A DNA stretch of 64,000 nucleotides, taken from contig NZ_VJYD01000006.1 in assembly GCF_007341385.1 (NCBI RefSeq), positions 62,001-126,000 on the forward strand, read 5' to 3'. Shown in pieces: positions 9,713 to 18,507 of the stretch. Position numbers and translations under genes: made by a program. The DNA is from Flavobacterium daemonense. Its GTDB lineage: Bacteria > Bacteroidota > Bacteroidia > Flavobacteriales > Flavobacteriaceae. Numbering within the stretch: position 1 is the stretch's first letter; each line of letters begins with the position of its first letter. The notes under the pieces are model-generated. The model was not told the origin of the DNA. It did no database searches and saw only the letters and a program-made list of their open reading frames with translations.

Positions 9713-9750
9713 TTAAAGTCTGTAAGCGTTTGTTTACAGACTTTTTTTTT
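9713..9750. terminator. Rho-independent terminator
   Basis: Hairpin arms AAAGTCTGTAA / TTTACAGACTTT followed by a T run, downstream of the GH43-like gene. Confidence 0.8.
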
Positions 9751-9868
9751 GTTTTGAAAAAACGCCTCATGAAATCTTTTTAATAAGCTTGGTGCGTTTC
9801 ACATTTTACTACTAACAAATCACAATAAAAAAACATTAAATAAAAAAGCGTTCATTCATTTATTGTTT

Positions 9869-9876
9869 TATCTTTG
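9869..9876 (+). promoter_or_regulatory. Candidate -7 box of the tetR gene
   Basis: TATCTTTG fits TAnnTTTG and lies only 12 bp before the ATG, so the leader would be very short. No good -33 box is seen. The preceding CATTCATT could be part of an operator, which is a guess. Confidence 0.5.
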
Positions 9877-9888
9877 CAAAAAAAAGCT

Positions 9889-10485
9889 ATGAGAGTTAGA
9901 GATACCGATAAAGAAAAATTGGTTGTCGAAATGGCGATCGACCAGATTGTACAGGAAGGATTTCAAGGTTTCAGCATGAATAAATTGGCGAAAGCCTGTT
10001 CGATTTCTGTTGGTACGCTCTATATTTATTATGCTGATAAAGATGATTTGATTCAGAAAATTGGAGGCGAAATGGCGTTGAAATTTTTTAAAAGCACCAT
10101 AAAAGATTTTTCGCCCGAAATGCCATTTGAAGAAGGCTTGTGGAGACAATGGGAAAACCGCGCCGACTTTGCAATGAAATACCCCAAAGAAGTTGCATTT
10201 TTTGAGATCATCAGACATTCTCCTCATGGAGAAATCATTTTGGATGCAATTGCTGAGTTTGCCGATTTCAGAACCATTATGAAAGATTTTATAGACAATG
10301 CCCTTCAAAACAAAGAACTTCTCCCAATGAATTTTGAGGCATTTTGGTGCGTAGCATATGGACCTCTTTATACGCTGCTTAACATGCACGCGGAACGTAA
10401 AAGTATGGGAGGAAAACCATTTGTGCTTACAAAAGAGATTATGAAAGAAGCCTTTCAAGCGACCGTAAAAGGCTTAAAACCTTAA
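9889..10485 (+). CDS. TetR/AcrR-family transcriptional regulator
   Basis: 198 residues from the ATG at 9889 (a TTG five codons upstream overlaps the promoter box and is rejected). The N-terminal helix-turn-helix is typical of TetR: GFQGFSMNKLAKACSISVGT then LYIYYADKDDLIQ. The C-terminal region would bind a ligand. It leads an operon with a 75-residue Cys-containing protein (6 bp gap) and an MFS transporter, the common layout for a repressor controlling a drug-efflux pump. The inducer is unknown. Confidence 0.9.
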   Translation: MRVRDTDKEKLVVEMAIDQIVQEGFQGFSMNKLAKACSISVGTLYIYYADKDDLIQKIGGEMALKFFKSTIKDFSPEMPFEEGLWRQWENRADFAMKYPKEVAFFEIIRHSPHGEIILDAIAEFADFRTIMKDFIDNALQNKELLPMNFEAFWCVAYGPLYTLLNMHAERKSMGGKPFVLTKEIMKEAFQATVKGLKP

Positions 10486-10491
10486 AAAAAT

Positions 10492-10719
10492 ATGGAAACA
10501 GATTTAAACACCATACACATTTTTAAAACAAACATCAGTGCAATAAATCCAGATTGTCCAGCACATTATGCGCTTAACAATCATTCCGAAATCGAACAAT
10601 GGAGTGTGGATTGTGAAGATGTTGACTGCGTTCTCCGCGTAGTATCAGAAATATTAAAACCAGAAGAAATTATTAAAATAATCAGCGATTTAGGCTTTGA
10701 ATGCCAAGAATTATCGTAA
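10492..10719 (+). CDS. Small Cys-containing protein, possibly HMA/ferredoxin-like fold
   Basis: 75 residues, no signal peptide. The alternation of strands and helices (TIHIFKTNI, QWSVDCEDVDCVLRVV, PEEIIKIISDLGFECQEL) and the ending ISDLGFEC resemble metal-binding HMA-type domains, although the usual CxxC is replaced by CEDVDC with an additional Cys at NPDCPA. It sits between a TetR regulator and an MFS transporter in one operon, so it could sense or carry a ligand of that system. The function is inferred only from the fold pattern and the context. Confidence 0.7.
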   Translation: METDLNTIHIFKTNISAINPDCPAHYALNNHSEIEQWSVDCEDVDCVLRVVSEILKPEEIIKIISDLGFECQELS

Positions 10720-10738
10720 AAACAACTTAAAATTAAAA

Positions 10739-11986
10739 ATGGAAAAAACTACCATAGAAAGCCCAGCTTTCACAACCCATCAAAAAATTATTATTGCCAT
10801 ATTAGCACTTTTACAATTTACTGTTATTCTTGATTTTATGGTGATTTCTCCACTTGGAGACATCTTGATGAAAACATTAGACATGACTACTTCAAACTTT
10901 GGTTTTGCAGTTTCAGCCTATGCTTTCAGTGCAGGAATTTCAGGATTATTGGCAGCAGGTTTTGCCGATAAATTCGACCGAAAAAAACTTTTGATTTTCT
11001 TTTATACAGGTTTCATTATTGGAACTGTTTTTTGTGCACTTTCAACAAGTTACATGATGTTGCTTATGGCAAGAATCGTGACAGGACTTTTTGGAGGTGT
11101 AATTGGTTCGGTCTCATTGGCCATCGTAACCGATTTATTTGTGATCCAACAGCGCGGACGCGTTATGGGCGTTATACAAATGGCATTTGCAACAAGCCAG
11201 ATTTTAGGAATTCCGGTTGGGCTTTACTTTGCGAATAACTGGGGCTGGCATTCAGCTTTTATTATGATTGCCGTTTTAGCAGTATTGATTCTTCTTGCCG
11301 TAATTACGCAAATGAAACCTATTACAAAACACTTGGCGCTTCAGTCAGATAAAAGTCCGTTTTTGCATCTTTGGCATACTTTGAGCAACAAACAATACCA
11401 AGTTGGTTTTACAGCAATTGCGTTTTTGTCTGTTGGAGGTTTTATGTTGCAGCCTTTCGGGAGTGCATTTTTAGTGAATAATATTCACATCAGCCAGCTT
11501 GAATTGCCGATGGTATTTTTCTTCACTGGACTTTCAGTGCTTTTCATTATGCCACTTATTGGAAAGCTGAGTGATAAAGTAAGCAAGTTAAAATTATTTG
11601 CTGCTGGATCAGCAATTTCAATTATTATGATTTTGATTTATACGAATCTTAATCCAATTCCGCTTTGGGAAATCGTAGTCATCAATATGATTTTGTTTAT
11701 GGGAATCATGAGCCGTATGATTCCGGCAACAACTTTAAACACTGCTATTCCAGAAATGCAGGATAGAGGAGCTTACATGTCAATTACCTCTTCATTACAA
11801 CAAATTGCGGGCGGGATCGCGGCGGTTTGCGCAGGTTTTATTGTGCACCAAAAAACGAAAACTTCACCACTTGAAAACTACGATGTTTTAGGATATGTAA
11901 TTGCGGCAGTTACTTTATTGACTGTGTTTTTAATTTGGAGAGTGGATCAACTGGCAAAAAAGAAGGTTAAAGATTTAATTGCCTGA
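10739..11986 (+). CDS. MFS transporter, DHA-type drug efflux
   Basis: 415 residues from the ATG at 10739 (an upstream TTG lies inside the previous gene). About twelve membrane segments are visible. The loop after helix 2 carries the MFS signature as GFADKFDRKKLL, and helix 4/5 shows ARIVTGLFGG and RGRVMGVIQMAFATSQILGI, typical of the DHA1 sugar/drug efflux group. Export of a toxic compound is the likely role. It is the last gene of the TetR operon, so it is probably repressed by that regulator. Confidence 0.88.
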   Translation: MEKTTIESPAFTTHQKIIIAILALLQFTVILDFMVISPLGDILMKTLDMTTSNFGFAVSAYAFSAGISGLLAAGFADKFDRKKLLIFFYTGFIIGTVFCALSTSYMMLLMARIVTGLFGGVIGSVSLAIVTDLFVIQQRGRVMGVIQMAFATSQILGIPVGLYFANNWGWHSAFIMIAVLAVLILLAVITQMKPITKHLALQSDKSPFLHLWHTLSNKQYQVGFTAIAFLSVGGFMLQPFGSAFLVNNIHISQLELPMVFFFTGLSVLFIMPLIGKLSDKVSKLKLFAAGSAISIIMILIYTNLNPIPLWEIVVINMILFMGIMSRMIPATTLNTAIPEMQDRGAYMSITSSLQQIAGGIAAVCAGFIVHQKTKTSPLENYDVLGYVIAAVTLLTVFLIWRVDQLAKKKVKDLIA

Positions 11987-11990
11987 TATT

Positions 11991-12132
11991 TTAACACATA
12001 GAAACATAGAATTGTTGGCTTGAAAAAAGGCGTTTCACTTATTATAAACGCACATAGTTGCTATGTGAGAGGAATATATTTCTCTTTTGAATTCTTTAAA
12101 TTAGACAATAAATCTATGTTTCTATGTGTTTA
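11991..12132. repeat. Palindromic dispersed repeat, copy A (about 142 bp)
   Basis: Terminal inverted repeats AACACATAGAAACATAG / CTATGTTTCTATGTGTT enclose a conserved core AAAAAAGGCGTTTCACTT and an inner palindrome CACATAG-TTG-CTATGTG (12051-12067). Related copies lie at 23150-23305 and 53135-53273. No coding capacity. Confidence 0.85.
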
Positions 12133-12150
12133 AAACCACATTTTAATAAA

Positions 12151-12186
12151 AAACAAAAGCTTGTTCTGTGGAACAAGCTTTTTGCG
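12151..12186. terminator. Rho-independent terminator
   Basis: Hairpin arms AAAGCTTGTTC / GAACAAGCTTT followed by T. It follows the MFS gene and the repeat. The remaining bases to 12405 are AT-rich and show nothing clear. Confidence 0.75.
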
Positions 12187-12405
12187 TTTAAATAATGCCT
12201 TAATATTTTTTTTCTTCCTATTAAAAATAAACCGAGAATATATTTATAAAAGCTAATAACGATAAAATTGAAGCATCAAAACCAGAAATAAATAGTGTTT
12301 TTGCGGAAAAAGAATAACAACGATTATTTTTTTGAAAAATATCGTTCTAAATATTTAATTGTTTAAAAAATAGTATGTTATTTTGACGCAATATATTTTT
12401 TTACT

Positions 12406-13032
12406 GTGAAACAAATATTAATTGTCGATGATCATTTAGTGGTTCGAAATGGAGTAACCATGGTTTTGGAGAAACAAATCGAAAATGTAGAAATCTCAAA
12501 TGCTGAAAATTTCTTCGAAGCTATTGCGCTTTTAAGAGAAAAGCCAATCTGTCTAGTTATTTTAGATATTAATATTCCGGGCGGAAAAAGCACCGAAATG
12601 ATTGGCGCCATCAGAGCGATTCAGCCTAATATAAAAATTCTTGTTTTTTCGGCTCATGAAGAAGATCAGTATGCTTTGCAATACATTTCTGCAGGTGCAA
12701 ACGGATATCTAAATAAACTCTGCAGTGAAGAAAAAATGATATTTGCCATCAATTCTGTTTTTGAAACTTCGTCTTATATTTCTCCAGAACTGGTAAGCAA
12801 ATTATTAGAAGTACGAACAGCAAAAAAAACAAGAAATCCACTAGAAAGCTTGTCTAAAAGAGAACTTCAAATCGCCGAAATGCTAATAAATGGTAACGGA
12901 AATCTTGAAATATCAAACATGCTGAATATTCACATGTCAACCGTGAGTACTTATAAAGCAAGGCTATTCGAAAAACTTAAAATTACCAATTTAGTCGAAC
13001 TGATTAATCTTTTTAAGACTTTCGAATATTAA
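12406..13032 (+). CDS. LuxR/NarL-family response regulator
   Basis: 208 residues starting at GTG. This start is fixed by the receiver-domain opening KQILIVDDHLVVRNG. Phospho-acceptor Asp54 lies in VILDINIPGG. The C-terminal LuxR helix-turn-helix (LSKRELQIAEMLINGNGN, LNIHMSTVSTYKARLFEKL) binds DNA. It converges on the propeller sensor kinase at 13029-16040, and the two stop codons share the four bases TTAA. They are probably a two-component pair, despite the unusual convergent arrangement, because no other orphan kinase is close. Confidence 0.9.
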   Translation: MKQILIVDDHLVVRNGVTMVLEKQIENVEISNAENFFEAIALLREKPICLVILDINIPGGKSTEMIGAIRAIQPNIKILVFSAHEEDQYALQYISAGANGYLNKLCSEEKMIFAINSVFETSSYISPELVSKLLEVRTAKKTRNPLESLSKRELQIAEMLINGNGNLEISNMLNIHMSTVSTYKARLFEKLKITNLVELINLFKTFEY

Positions 13033-16000
13033 TTATATTCTACTATAATTTCAATTGCAGTTCCTTCATTAACTGTGCTCGTTATATTGATATTTCCTTC
13101 AATAATTAAAAGAAGTTCAATAATCATGTGCAATCCTAAGTGATAGTTTTTCACAATTGGATTGTTGTAAAAATCAAGATAATAGTCGATCAATTCTGGG
13201 CTCATGCCTTTTCCATTGTCAATAATGGTAAGCAACAGCGTGTTGTCCTTTGTTCCCGAAAATAGTTCAACACGGCCATTTGAGGTATTTTTTAGAGCGT
13301 TATCTACTAAATTATGAACGATGATTGAAAGTGCTTTTTTATTCGTTCTGATCTGCAGATCTGGATCTACGCTATTGATCATTTGAATATTTTCGGCTTC
13401 AGCAATTTTTTCAAAAATGTCGAATTTTTCTTCAATCAGATCGTATAAAGAATAGCTTTCGTCTTCAAGTTTTTTTCCTTCAATAAATATTGAGGAGTAT
13501 TTTATCAAATTTTCTACATATTCATACAATTGCGTCGTTGACATTCTGATGGTTCCAACATGTTTTTTTAGCTGCGGATCATCCTGAATCATTTCATTTT
13601 CAAATAAATGATTGATCGTGTTTGTCAAGAATTTTAACGGACTCTTGATATCGTGACTTATGCTTTTTACTAAAGTTTCCTGCTGTTTTATTTCTTGTTT
13701 CAGGTTGCTTTTTGTTTTCTTCAATTTTTTGACTGTTGTTGCTAATTTTTTGGTTTTTACGTCAATAACCTCTTTCAGTTTTATATTTTTTCTTTTGATA
13801 TAATATAATCTGATGTACCAGAGTGAAATTACAAAAGCAATCAGCAAAACATAAATCAAGATTGAAAACCACATCGTTTGATAAAATTTTGCAGGTACTT
13901 TGAGCAAAATTCTTTTATAGACAAATTCAGAGTCAAAGTCAGATAAACTTCTGATTGTCAGTTTGTATTCTCCAGGAGGCAAAGTTGTAAAAGATATTGA
14001 TCTTTCGTTTTTAATAGGTTCCCAGCGGCTTTTTGCAGTTTTTTCTAATTTTGCCTCAATATGCAAATTCTCAGGATTACCGTAATACGGATAAGCAATT
14101 AAAATACTGACTCTCTGAAAATTATTTGGTAAAACGATGGTATCATTAGAGTGAACTGCTTTTTGATCCACAATGATCTTGTCTATATAAAGCTCTTTGC
14201 CAGGAAGCAGCGGTTTTACTTTATAAGGATTAAAAAACACCAAACCGTTCATCGATGGAAAAACAATATTCCCATTTTTAAGAAAATTGCTGTTAGGCTG
14301 GCAGCCACCATTAAATTCATTCGTTAAAAAGCCATCAGATTTGTTGTATTGATGATAATATATCGCACTTGATTTATTTTTAGTGTACTTGATCAAAGTT
14401 TTTCGCAACACCTGAAAAAGGCCTTTGTTTGTTGGAATCCAAAAGAATCCGTTTTTGTCTTCGACGATGCAATGTGCCGAATTTAGGTAATTGTCTTCAT
14501 CTTTTGGAAAAGATTGAAAACGGTTGTTGTCATACAAAAAGAAACCTTTTTCATACGTAGTCAACCATATTTTTTTTTGGCTGTCAACAAAAATGCTTCT
14601 GATATTTATTTTCTCGGAACCTTTTATAAAAAACAGTTTTCGGGCGCTTTTATTAAACCTGAAAAGACCTTTTTCACTTCCAAAATAAAGCGTGTTTTTA
14701 TCATGCTGGGCTATAAAAGTAATATTGGTTTTGTATATTGCAACTAGCGAAAGCTTGCCGTTTTGAATACAATATAATTTTCCATTGTGAAATTGATCTT
14801 CACCCAGACTGATCCAGATGTCATTATCCTGATCTTTAAATATCGTTTTTGGGTTTTGCTCGAATTTATAGAGAACATGATTTTTATAATTTGAGCTTTT
14901 TGAATAACATAGAACAGAATAAAGTCGTGCTATCCAAATGTTTTTATCGTTATCCTCAGCAATTGTAATTCTTTCATCCAAGAAAACAGGTTTTGGAAAA
15001 GGAATACTATCAATAATTTTTTTATCGGTGAATATGCGACCACGTGGCGTAATTATAGTACTGTCGCTAAAAGCTTGTGCCGCATAATATACTTCTGGCT
15101 TTTTTGGATCTTTTTTGAGTGATTTAAAAACGGGAAAATTAACAATACACAAACCATAAGTGCTGCTTCCTAAATACAATTTTTTATTGATTTGATCGTA
15201 ATAGATAGAAACGATATTGCTGTATTCAAAATCCTTGAATTCTACAATGAAGTTGGCATAAAGCTTCTTTTGAAAATCTTTTAGAAGATAGATTTTATTT
15301 TTGACAGTAAGGAAAATTTGTCCCGAAGTTATATTCCAAAAAAGTTTGCGTTTGTTTTTAAATATGATTGGATCCAACGCTCCAGATGTTCTTCCGTTTA
15401 GCGAAAAACTGTCGTATTTTCCATCCTCGTGGAGGTAATAAAGCCTTTCTCCAATCGTAAAAAAGTTAAAAACATTGTGGTTTTCGTATGGAATTTTATA
15501 AATGGTTTTCTTTTTTGAATCGCATAACTCAATAGACTTGCTGCCAACAAAAAAAATATTGCCGCTGGGCAACGTAATATAATAAGGTTTATACTGATCA
15601 ATTGTAATATAAGATGGAAGGCCGTCATGCGACAAAAAATTCTGCCCATTTCTTTTGACAATAAATGCAGGCCCCTTTTTTTTTATAATCTGTACTTTAC
15701 GGCCAGTAATGAGTGCGAGTTCTCTCTTTCGTTCATTATAACATAAAAGACTATCTTTTTGAATGCTTCCAAAAATATCGGTAAAACGGCTTTGTTCTAA
15801 AGAAGTGTTTGACGAATTGAAAGCAGTAAATGCGTTGCCGTCATAGCGAACAAGACCGTTCTCCGTTGTCATCCAAATAAAATTGTATTTGTCTGCTACG
15901 ATTGCCTTTATACTGCTTTGTGGCAATTCATTATTATCAGCAGTATACCATCTGAAAGCGTAGTTTTCCTGACAAAAACCTTTGACTGCGGTGAGCAGGA

Positions 16001-16040
16001 AGAATAACCAATAATAACGAAAAGAGGGGAGCAACGTCAT
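13029..16040 (-). CDS. Two-component sensor kinase with periplasmic beta-propeller and Y_Y_Y domain
   Basis: 1003 residues. Order: signal peptide (1-23), periplasmic propeller repeats of the two-component-regulator type (about 30-630, for example FIWMTTENGLVRYDGNAF and FFWIPTNKGLFQV), a Y_Y_Y-like domain (about 640-715, LPPGEYKLTIRS), a membrane helix (about 718-742), a Lys-rich coiled coil, HisKA with His796 in SISHDIKSPLKFL, and a HATPase domain with DNGKGMSP. Unlike many Bacteroides hybrid sensors it has no receiver or AraC domain. The separate LuxR-type regulator converging on it is the likely partner. Large extracellular propellers of this kind often sense saccharide fragments, but no glycan locus lies beside it. 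Confidence 0.9.
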   Translation of the reverse strand: MTLLPSFRYYWLFFLLTAVKGFCQENYAFRWYTADNNELPQSSIKAIVADKYNFIWMTTENGLVRYDGNAFTAFNSSNTSLEQSRFTDIFGSIQKDSLLCYNERKRELALITGRKVQIIKKKGPAFIVKRNGQNFLSHDGLPSYITIDQYKPYYITLPSGNIFFVGSKSIELCDSKKKTIYKIPYENHNVFNFFTIGERLYYLHEDGKYDSFSLNGRTSGALDPIIFKNKRKLFWNITSGQIFLTVKNKIYLLKDFQKKLYANFIVEFKDFEYSNIVSIYYDQINKKLYLGSSTYGLCIVNFPVFKSLKKDPKKPEVYYAAQAFSDSTIITPRGRIFTDKKIIDSIPFPKPVFLDERITIAEDNDKNIWIARLYSVLCYSKSSNYKNHVLYKFEQNPKTIFKDQDNDIWISLGEDQFHNGKLYCIQNGKLSLVAIYKTNITFIAQHDKNTLYFGSEKGLFRFNKSARKLFFIKGSEKINIRSIFVDSQKKIWLTTYEKGFFLYDNNRFQSFPKDEDNYLNSAHCIVEDKNGFFWIPTNKGLFQVLRKTLIKYTKNKSSAIYYHQYNKSDGFLTNEFNGGCQPNSNFLKNGNIVFPSMNGLVFFNPYKVKPLLPGKELYIDKIIVDQKAVHSNDTIVLPNNFQRVSILIAYPYYGNPENLHIEAKLEKTAKSRWEPIKNERSISFTTLPPGEYKLTIRSLSDFDSEFVYKRILLKVPAKFYQTMWFSILIYVLLIAFVISLWYIRLYYIKRKNIKLKEVIDVKTKKLATTVKKLKKTKSNLKQEIKQQETLVKSISHDIKSPLKFLTNTINHLFENEMIQDDPQLKKHVGTIRMSTTQLYEYVENLIKYSSIFIEGKKLEDESYSLYDLIEEKFDIFEKIAEAENIQMINSVDPDLQIRTNKKALSIIVHNLVDNALKNTSNGRVELFSGTKDNTLLLTIIDNGKGMSPELIDYYLDFYNNPIVKNYHLGLHMIIELLLIIEGNINITSTVNEGTAIEIIVEYN

Positions 16041-16250
16041 TTTTGAAATCAGATTTATAGCACAAACTTAACAAACATAATTTATAATTTAAGGTTTGTA
16101 GTTTTAAATCTACAAAAATGTAGGTTTATTGGTACGGCTTTACATTTCAATCGATTACATATAGATTTATATTTGTTATGCTAACAAATTTTACTTTAAC
16201 GATTTAAGAATTTTTTTAGAAAATCAAAGTAGATTAAAAACGAAAAAATT

Positions 16251-16811
16251 ATGAAAATTGGATTTATTGGAGTTTGCGGAACAACTTTAGATTTAGCCGC
16301 AAGAGCAGCAAAATCAGGCCATCAGGTATTAATTAGCCATACACGAAGCAACAATCATATGCGAGATGTTGTAGGTATGATGGAAGGACAAGTAAAATTA
16401 GTAAGCCGACGGGAAGCGGCTGAAGCCAAAATGCTGGTACTGTTTATTCCACGGGAAGATATTCAGCTTTTTTTGTCTGATCTTCCAGATATGTCAGAAA
16501 AAATATTATTGCACGCAAATAACCCGATTTATAGTTTAGAATGTCTTACGCCAAGTTTAAACTTAAAATCATCTGGTGAAATTATTGCATCTCTTTTGCC
16601 AGAAGCACACATAGTTAAAATACACAATATTGTGGATGCTGAAATTCCGGTTCCACAAAAGAAAACGCAAGCAGGAAATGAATTGTTTTACACAGGGTCG
16701 AACAAATGGGCAAAAAATAAGGTGAAAAGTTTTTTGAAGACTTTAAACTTTATGGGAATTGACTTTGATGAAATGTACCTAGAAACAAAGTTTGCGTATT
16801 CTCCAAATTAA
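16251..16811 (+). CDS. NAD(P)-binding oxidoreductase, F420-dependent reductase-like
   Basis: 186 residues with an N-terminal Rossmann-like start, MKIGFIGVCGTTLDLAARAA, followed by GHQVLISHTRS. This is the shape of the NADP oxidoreductase coenzyme-F420-dependent family, and the length fits. The nucleotide-binding loop reads GVCGTT rather than the classical GxGxxG, so cofactor binding may differ. No substrate can be inferred. It stands alone, divergent from the sensor kinase, with a terminator after it. Confidence 0.7.
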   Translation: MKIGFIGVCGTTLDLAARAAKSGHQVLISHTRSNNHMRDVVGMMEGQVKLVSRREAAEAKMLVLFIPREDIQLFLSDLPDMSEKILLHANNPIYSLECLTPSLNLKSSGEIIASLLPEAHIVKIHNIVDAEIPVPQKKTQAGNELFYTGSNKWAKNKVKSFLKTLNFMGIDFDEMYLETKFAYSPN

Positions 16812-16884
16812 ATTAAGCGTCAGAAATTAAGGGGGTTTTTTATAATTCTGTTGAAGTTTATTGGTGGTTTTTTTAGATTTTGAA

Positions 16885-16918
16885 TTTAAAACTGCTTTTT
16901 TTAAAAGCAGTTTTTTCA
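16885..16918 (+). terminator. Rho-independent terminator
   Basis: Hairpin arms AAAACTGCTTT / AAAGCAGTTTT followed by TT and AT-rich sequence, downstream of the 186-residue oxidoreductase. Confidence 0.75.
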
Positions 16919-17031
16919 TTTTTATGCCAGATCGTAATTTAATTTGGTATTGCAGTTCTTCTTTTATTGTCTTACATTTATTTAAGTTTTTTGCAGAAAG
17001 AAATCCGAATTCTTAAACTTACATTTTTGTT

Positions 17032-17673
17032 ATGAAAGCATTAGTAATTGGAGCGTCGGGCGCGACGGGGAAAGAATTGGTTGAACAGCTTCTTCTAAAT
17101 AATGACTATAATTCGGTGTCTATTTTTGTACGCCGTTCAACAGGAAAATCGCATCCAAAACTCACGGAACATATTGTGAATTTTTCAGAAATCAATCAGT
17201 TTAAAGAGTTAATTGTTGGAGATGTTCTTTTTTCCTGTCTCGGAACAACATTAAAAGATGCAGGTTCAAAAGAAAATCAGTGGAAAATTGATTATGATAT
17301 TCCGGCTGATTTTGCTTCCGCAGCAAGAAAAAATGAAGTACAATCTTTTGTATTGGTTTCATCTTACGGAGCATCGGCAAAAAGCAGTGTTTTTTATTCA
17401 CAAATGAAGGGAAAATTAGAGGATTTTATTGGCACTCTTCATTTTGAACAATATTTAATTTTTAGACCCGGACCGCTTATTAGAGAAAATACTGATCGTT
17501 TAGGCGAAAAAATTTCAGTTAAAGTAATAAAGGCATTCAATGTATTAGGACTTTTTAAAAATTTAGAACCGATTTCAACCTCGCTTTTGGCCGAAAAATT
17601 AATTATTGGCGTTAAAGAGCTTCCATCGGGAACTACTGTATTAGAACTTAAATCGATTTTAAATTTGCATTAA
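17032..17673 (+). CDS. NAD(P)H-binding protein, TIP30/HTATIP2-like atypical SDR
   Basis: 213 residues. The N-terminus MKALVIGASGATGKELVEQL is an NAD(P)-binding glycine-rich motif of atypical short-chain dehydrogenases. Further marks are LFSCLGTTLKDAGSKENQWK, a VSSYGAS segment and YSQMKGKLEDF (YxxxK), which is the pattern of the TIP30-like group, with FRPGPLI near the C-terminal third. Substrate is unknown. It converges with the pgl gene, and a shared hairpin separates them. Confidence 0.8.
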   Translation: MKALVIGASGATGKELVEQLLLNNDYNSVSIFVRRSTGKSHPKLTEHIVNFSEINQFKELIVGDVLFSCLGTTLKDAGSKENQWKIDYDIPADFASAARKNEVQSFVLVSSYGASAKSSVFYSQMKGKLEDFIGTLHFEQYLIFRPGPLIRENTDRLGEKISVKVIKAFNVLGLFKNLEPISTSLLAEKLIIGVKELPSGTTVLELKSILNLH

Positions 17674-17727
17674 TTTATATTTAAAATTTAATCAGCTAAT
17701 CTGCAAAATCTGCGAGAGAAAAATAAA

Positions 17728-17763
17728 AAAAATGGTTTATACTTTTCAGCATAAACCATTTCA
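17728..17763 (-). terminator. Terminator of the gnd-zwf-pgl operon
   Basis: Hairpin arms AATGGTTTAT / ATAAACCATT with a T run on the minus-strand side (17722-17731 is A-rich on the plus strand), just beyond the pgl stop. Confidence 0.75.
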
Positions 17764-17783
17764 TATCGTTATAAAATAATTTC

Positions 17784-18500
17784 TTAGTTAACTCCAGCAG
17801 CAACTTTATCAACCAAAAACAATAATTCGCCAGAAACAGGCTTAATCAATTGCATTGGATATAATGTTGGATTGTATGCTCCGGTTGTAACTTCTTTCAA
17901 AGCATGAATTTTCTTTTCGCCAAAAGCAACCACAACGATTTTCTCGGCTTTATTGATTAATGGCGCAGTCAACGTAATGCGGTGCATTTTTTGAGGTGCT
18001 AAATAATAAGCGTCAACCCATTTGTTTTCTTCTTTCAGAACTTCTTCGCCAGGGAAAAGAGAAGCCGTGTGGCCGTCATCTCCCATTCCTAATAAAATAA
18101 GGTCAAATTTGCCTTCTTCACCAAGAACAGTTCTAATTGACTTTTCATATTCAACAGCGTAATCTTCCGGTGTTACGCCATCTTTGTACATTTCGAAGAT
18201 ATTTTCCTGCGGAATCGGAACGTGGCTTAACAAAGTGCTGTACGACATTTTTGCATTGCTTAAATCATCATTTAGAGGCACCCATCTTTCGTCGCCCCAA
18301 AATATGTAAACTTTGCTCCAGTCAATTTTATTTTTATAATCTTCAGAAGCTAATAATTTGTAAATCCCAGCAGGTGAAGAACCTCCGGTAAGTACAGCAG
18401 TAAATTTGCCTTTTTCGGCAATTGCTTTTTGTGCTGCTTCTACAAAAATATTTGCCGCTGTAGAATTAATTTCTTCTGTATTATTGTAAATCTTTATCAT
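17784..18500 (-). CDS. pgl: 6-phosphogluconolactonase
   Basis: 238 residues, normal for the family. Hydrolyses 6-phosphogluconolactone to 6-phosphogluconate, the second step of the oxidative pentose-phosphate pathway in the cytoplasm. Motifs include VLTGGSSPAGIYKLL, VYIFWGDERWVP and LGMGDDGHTASLFPG. It is the third gene of gnd-zwf-pgl, only 7 bp after zwf, so coordinated expression is expected. Confidence 0.95.
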   Translation of the reverse strand: MIKIYNNTEEINSTAANIFVEAAQKAIAEKGKFTAVLTGGSSPAGIYKLLASEDYKNKIDWSKVYIFWGDERWVPLNDDLSNAKMSYSTLLSHVPIPQENIFEMYKDGVTPEDYAVEYEKSIRTVLGEEGKFDLILLGMGDDGHTASLFPGEEVLKEENKWVDAYYLAPQKMHRITLTAPLINKAEKIVVVAFGEKKIHALKEVTTGAYNPTLYPMQLIKPVSGELLFLVDKVAAGVN

Positions 18501-18507
18501 TTAAAAC

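Noticed and set aside
9868..10458. Long minus-strand frame of 196 codons
   Set aside because: Antisense to the tetR gene, whose helix-turn-helix is clear; the antisense product looks random.
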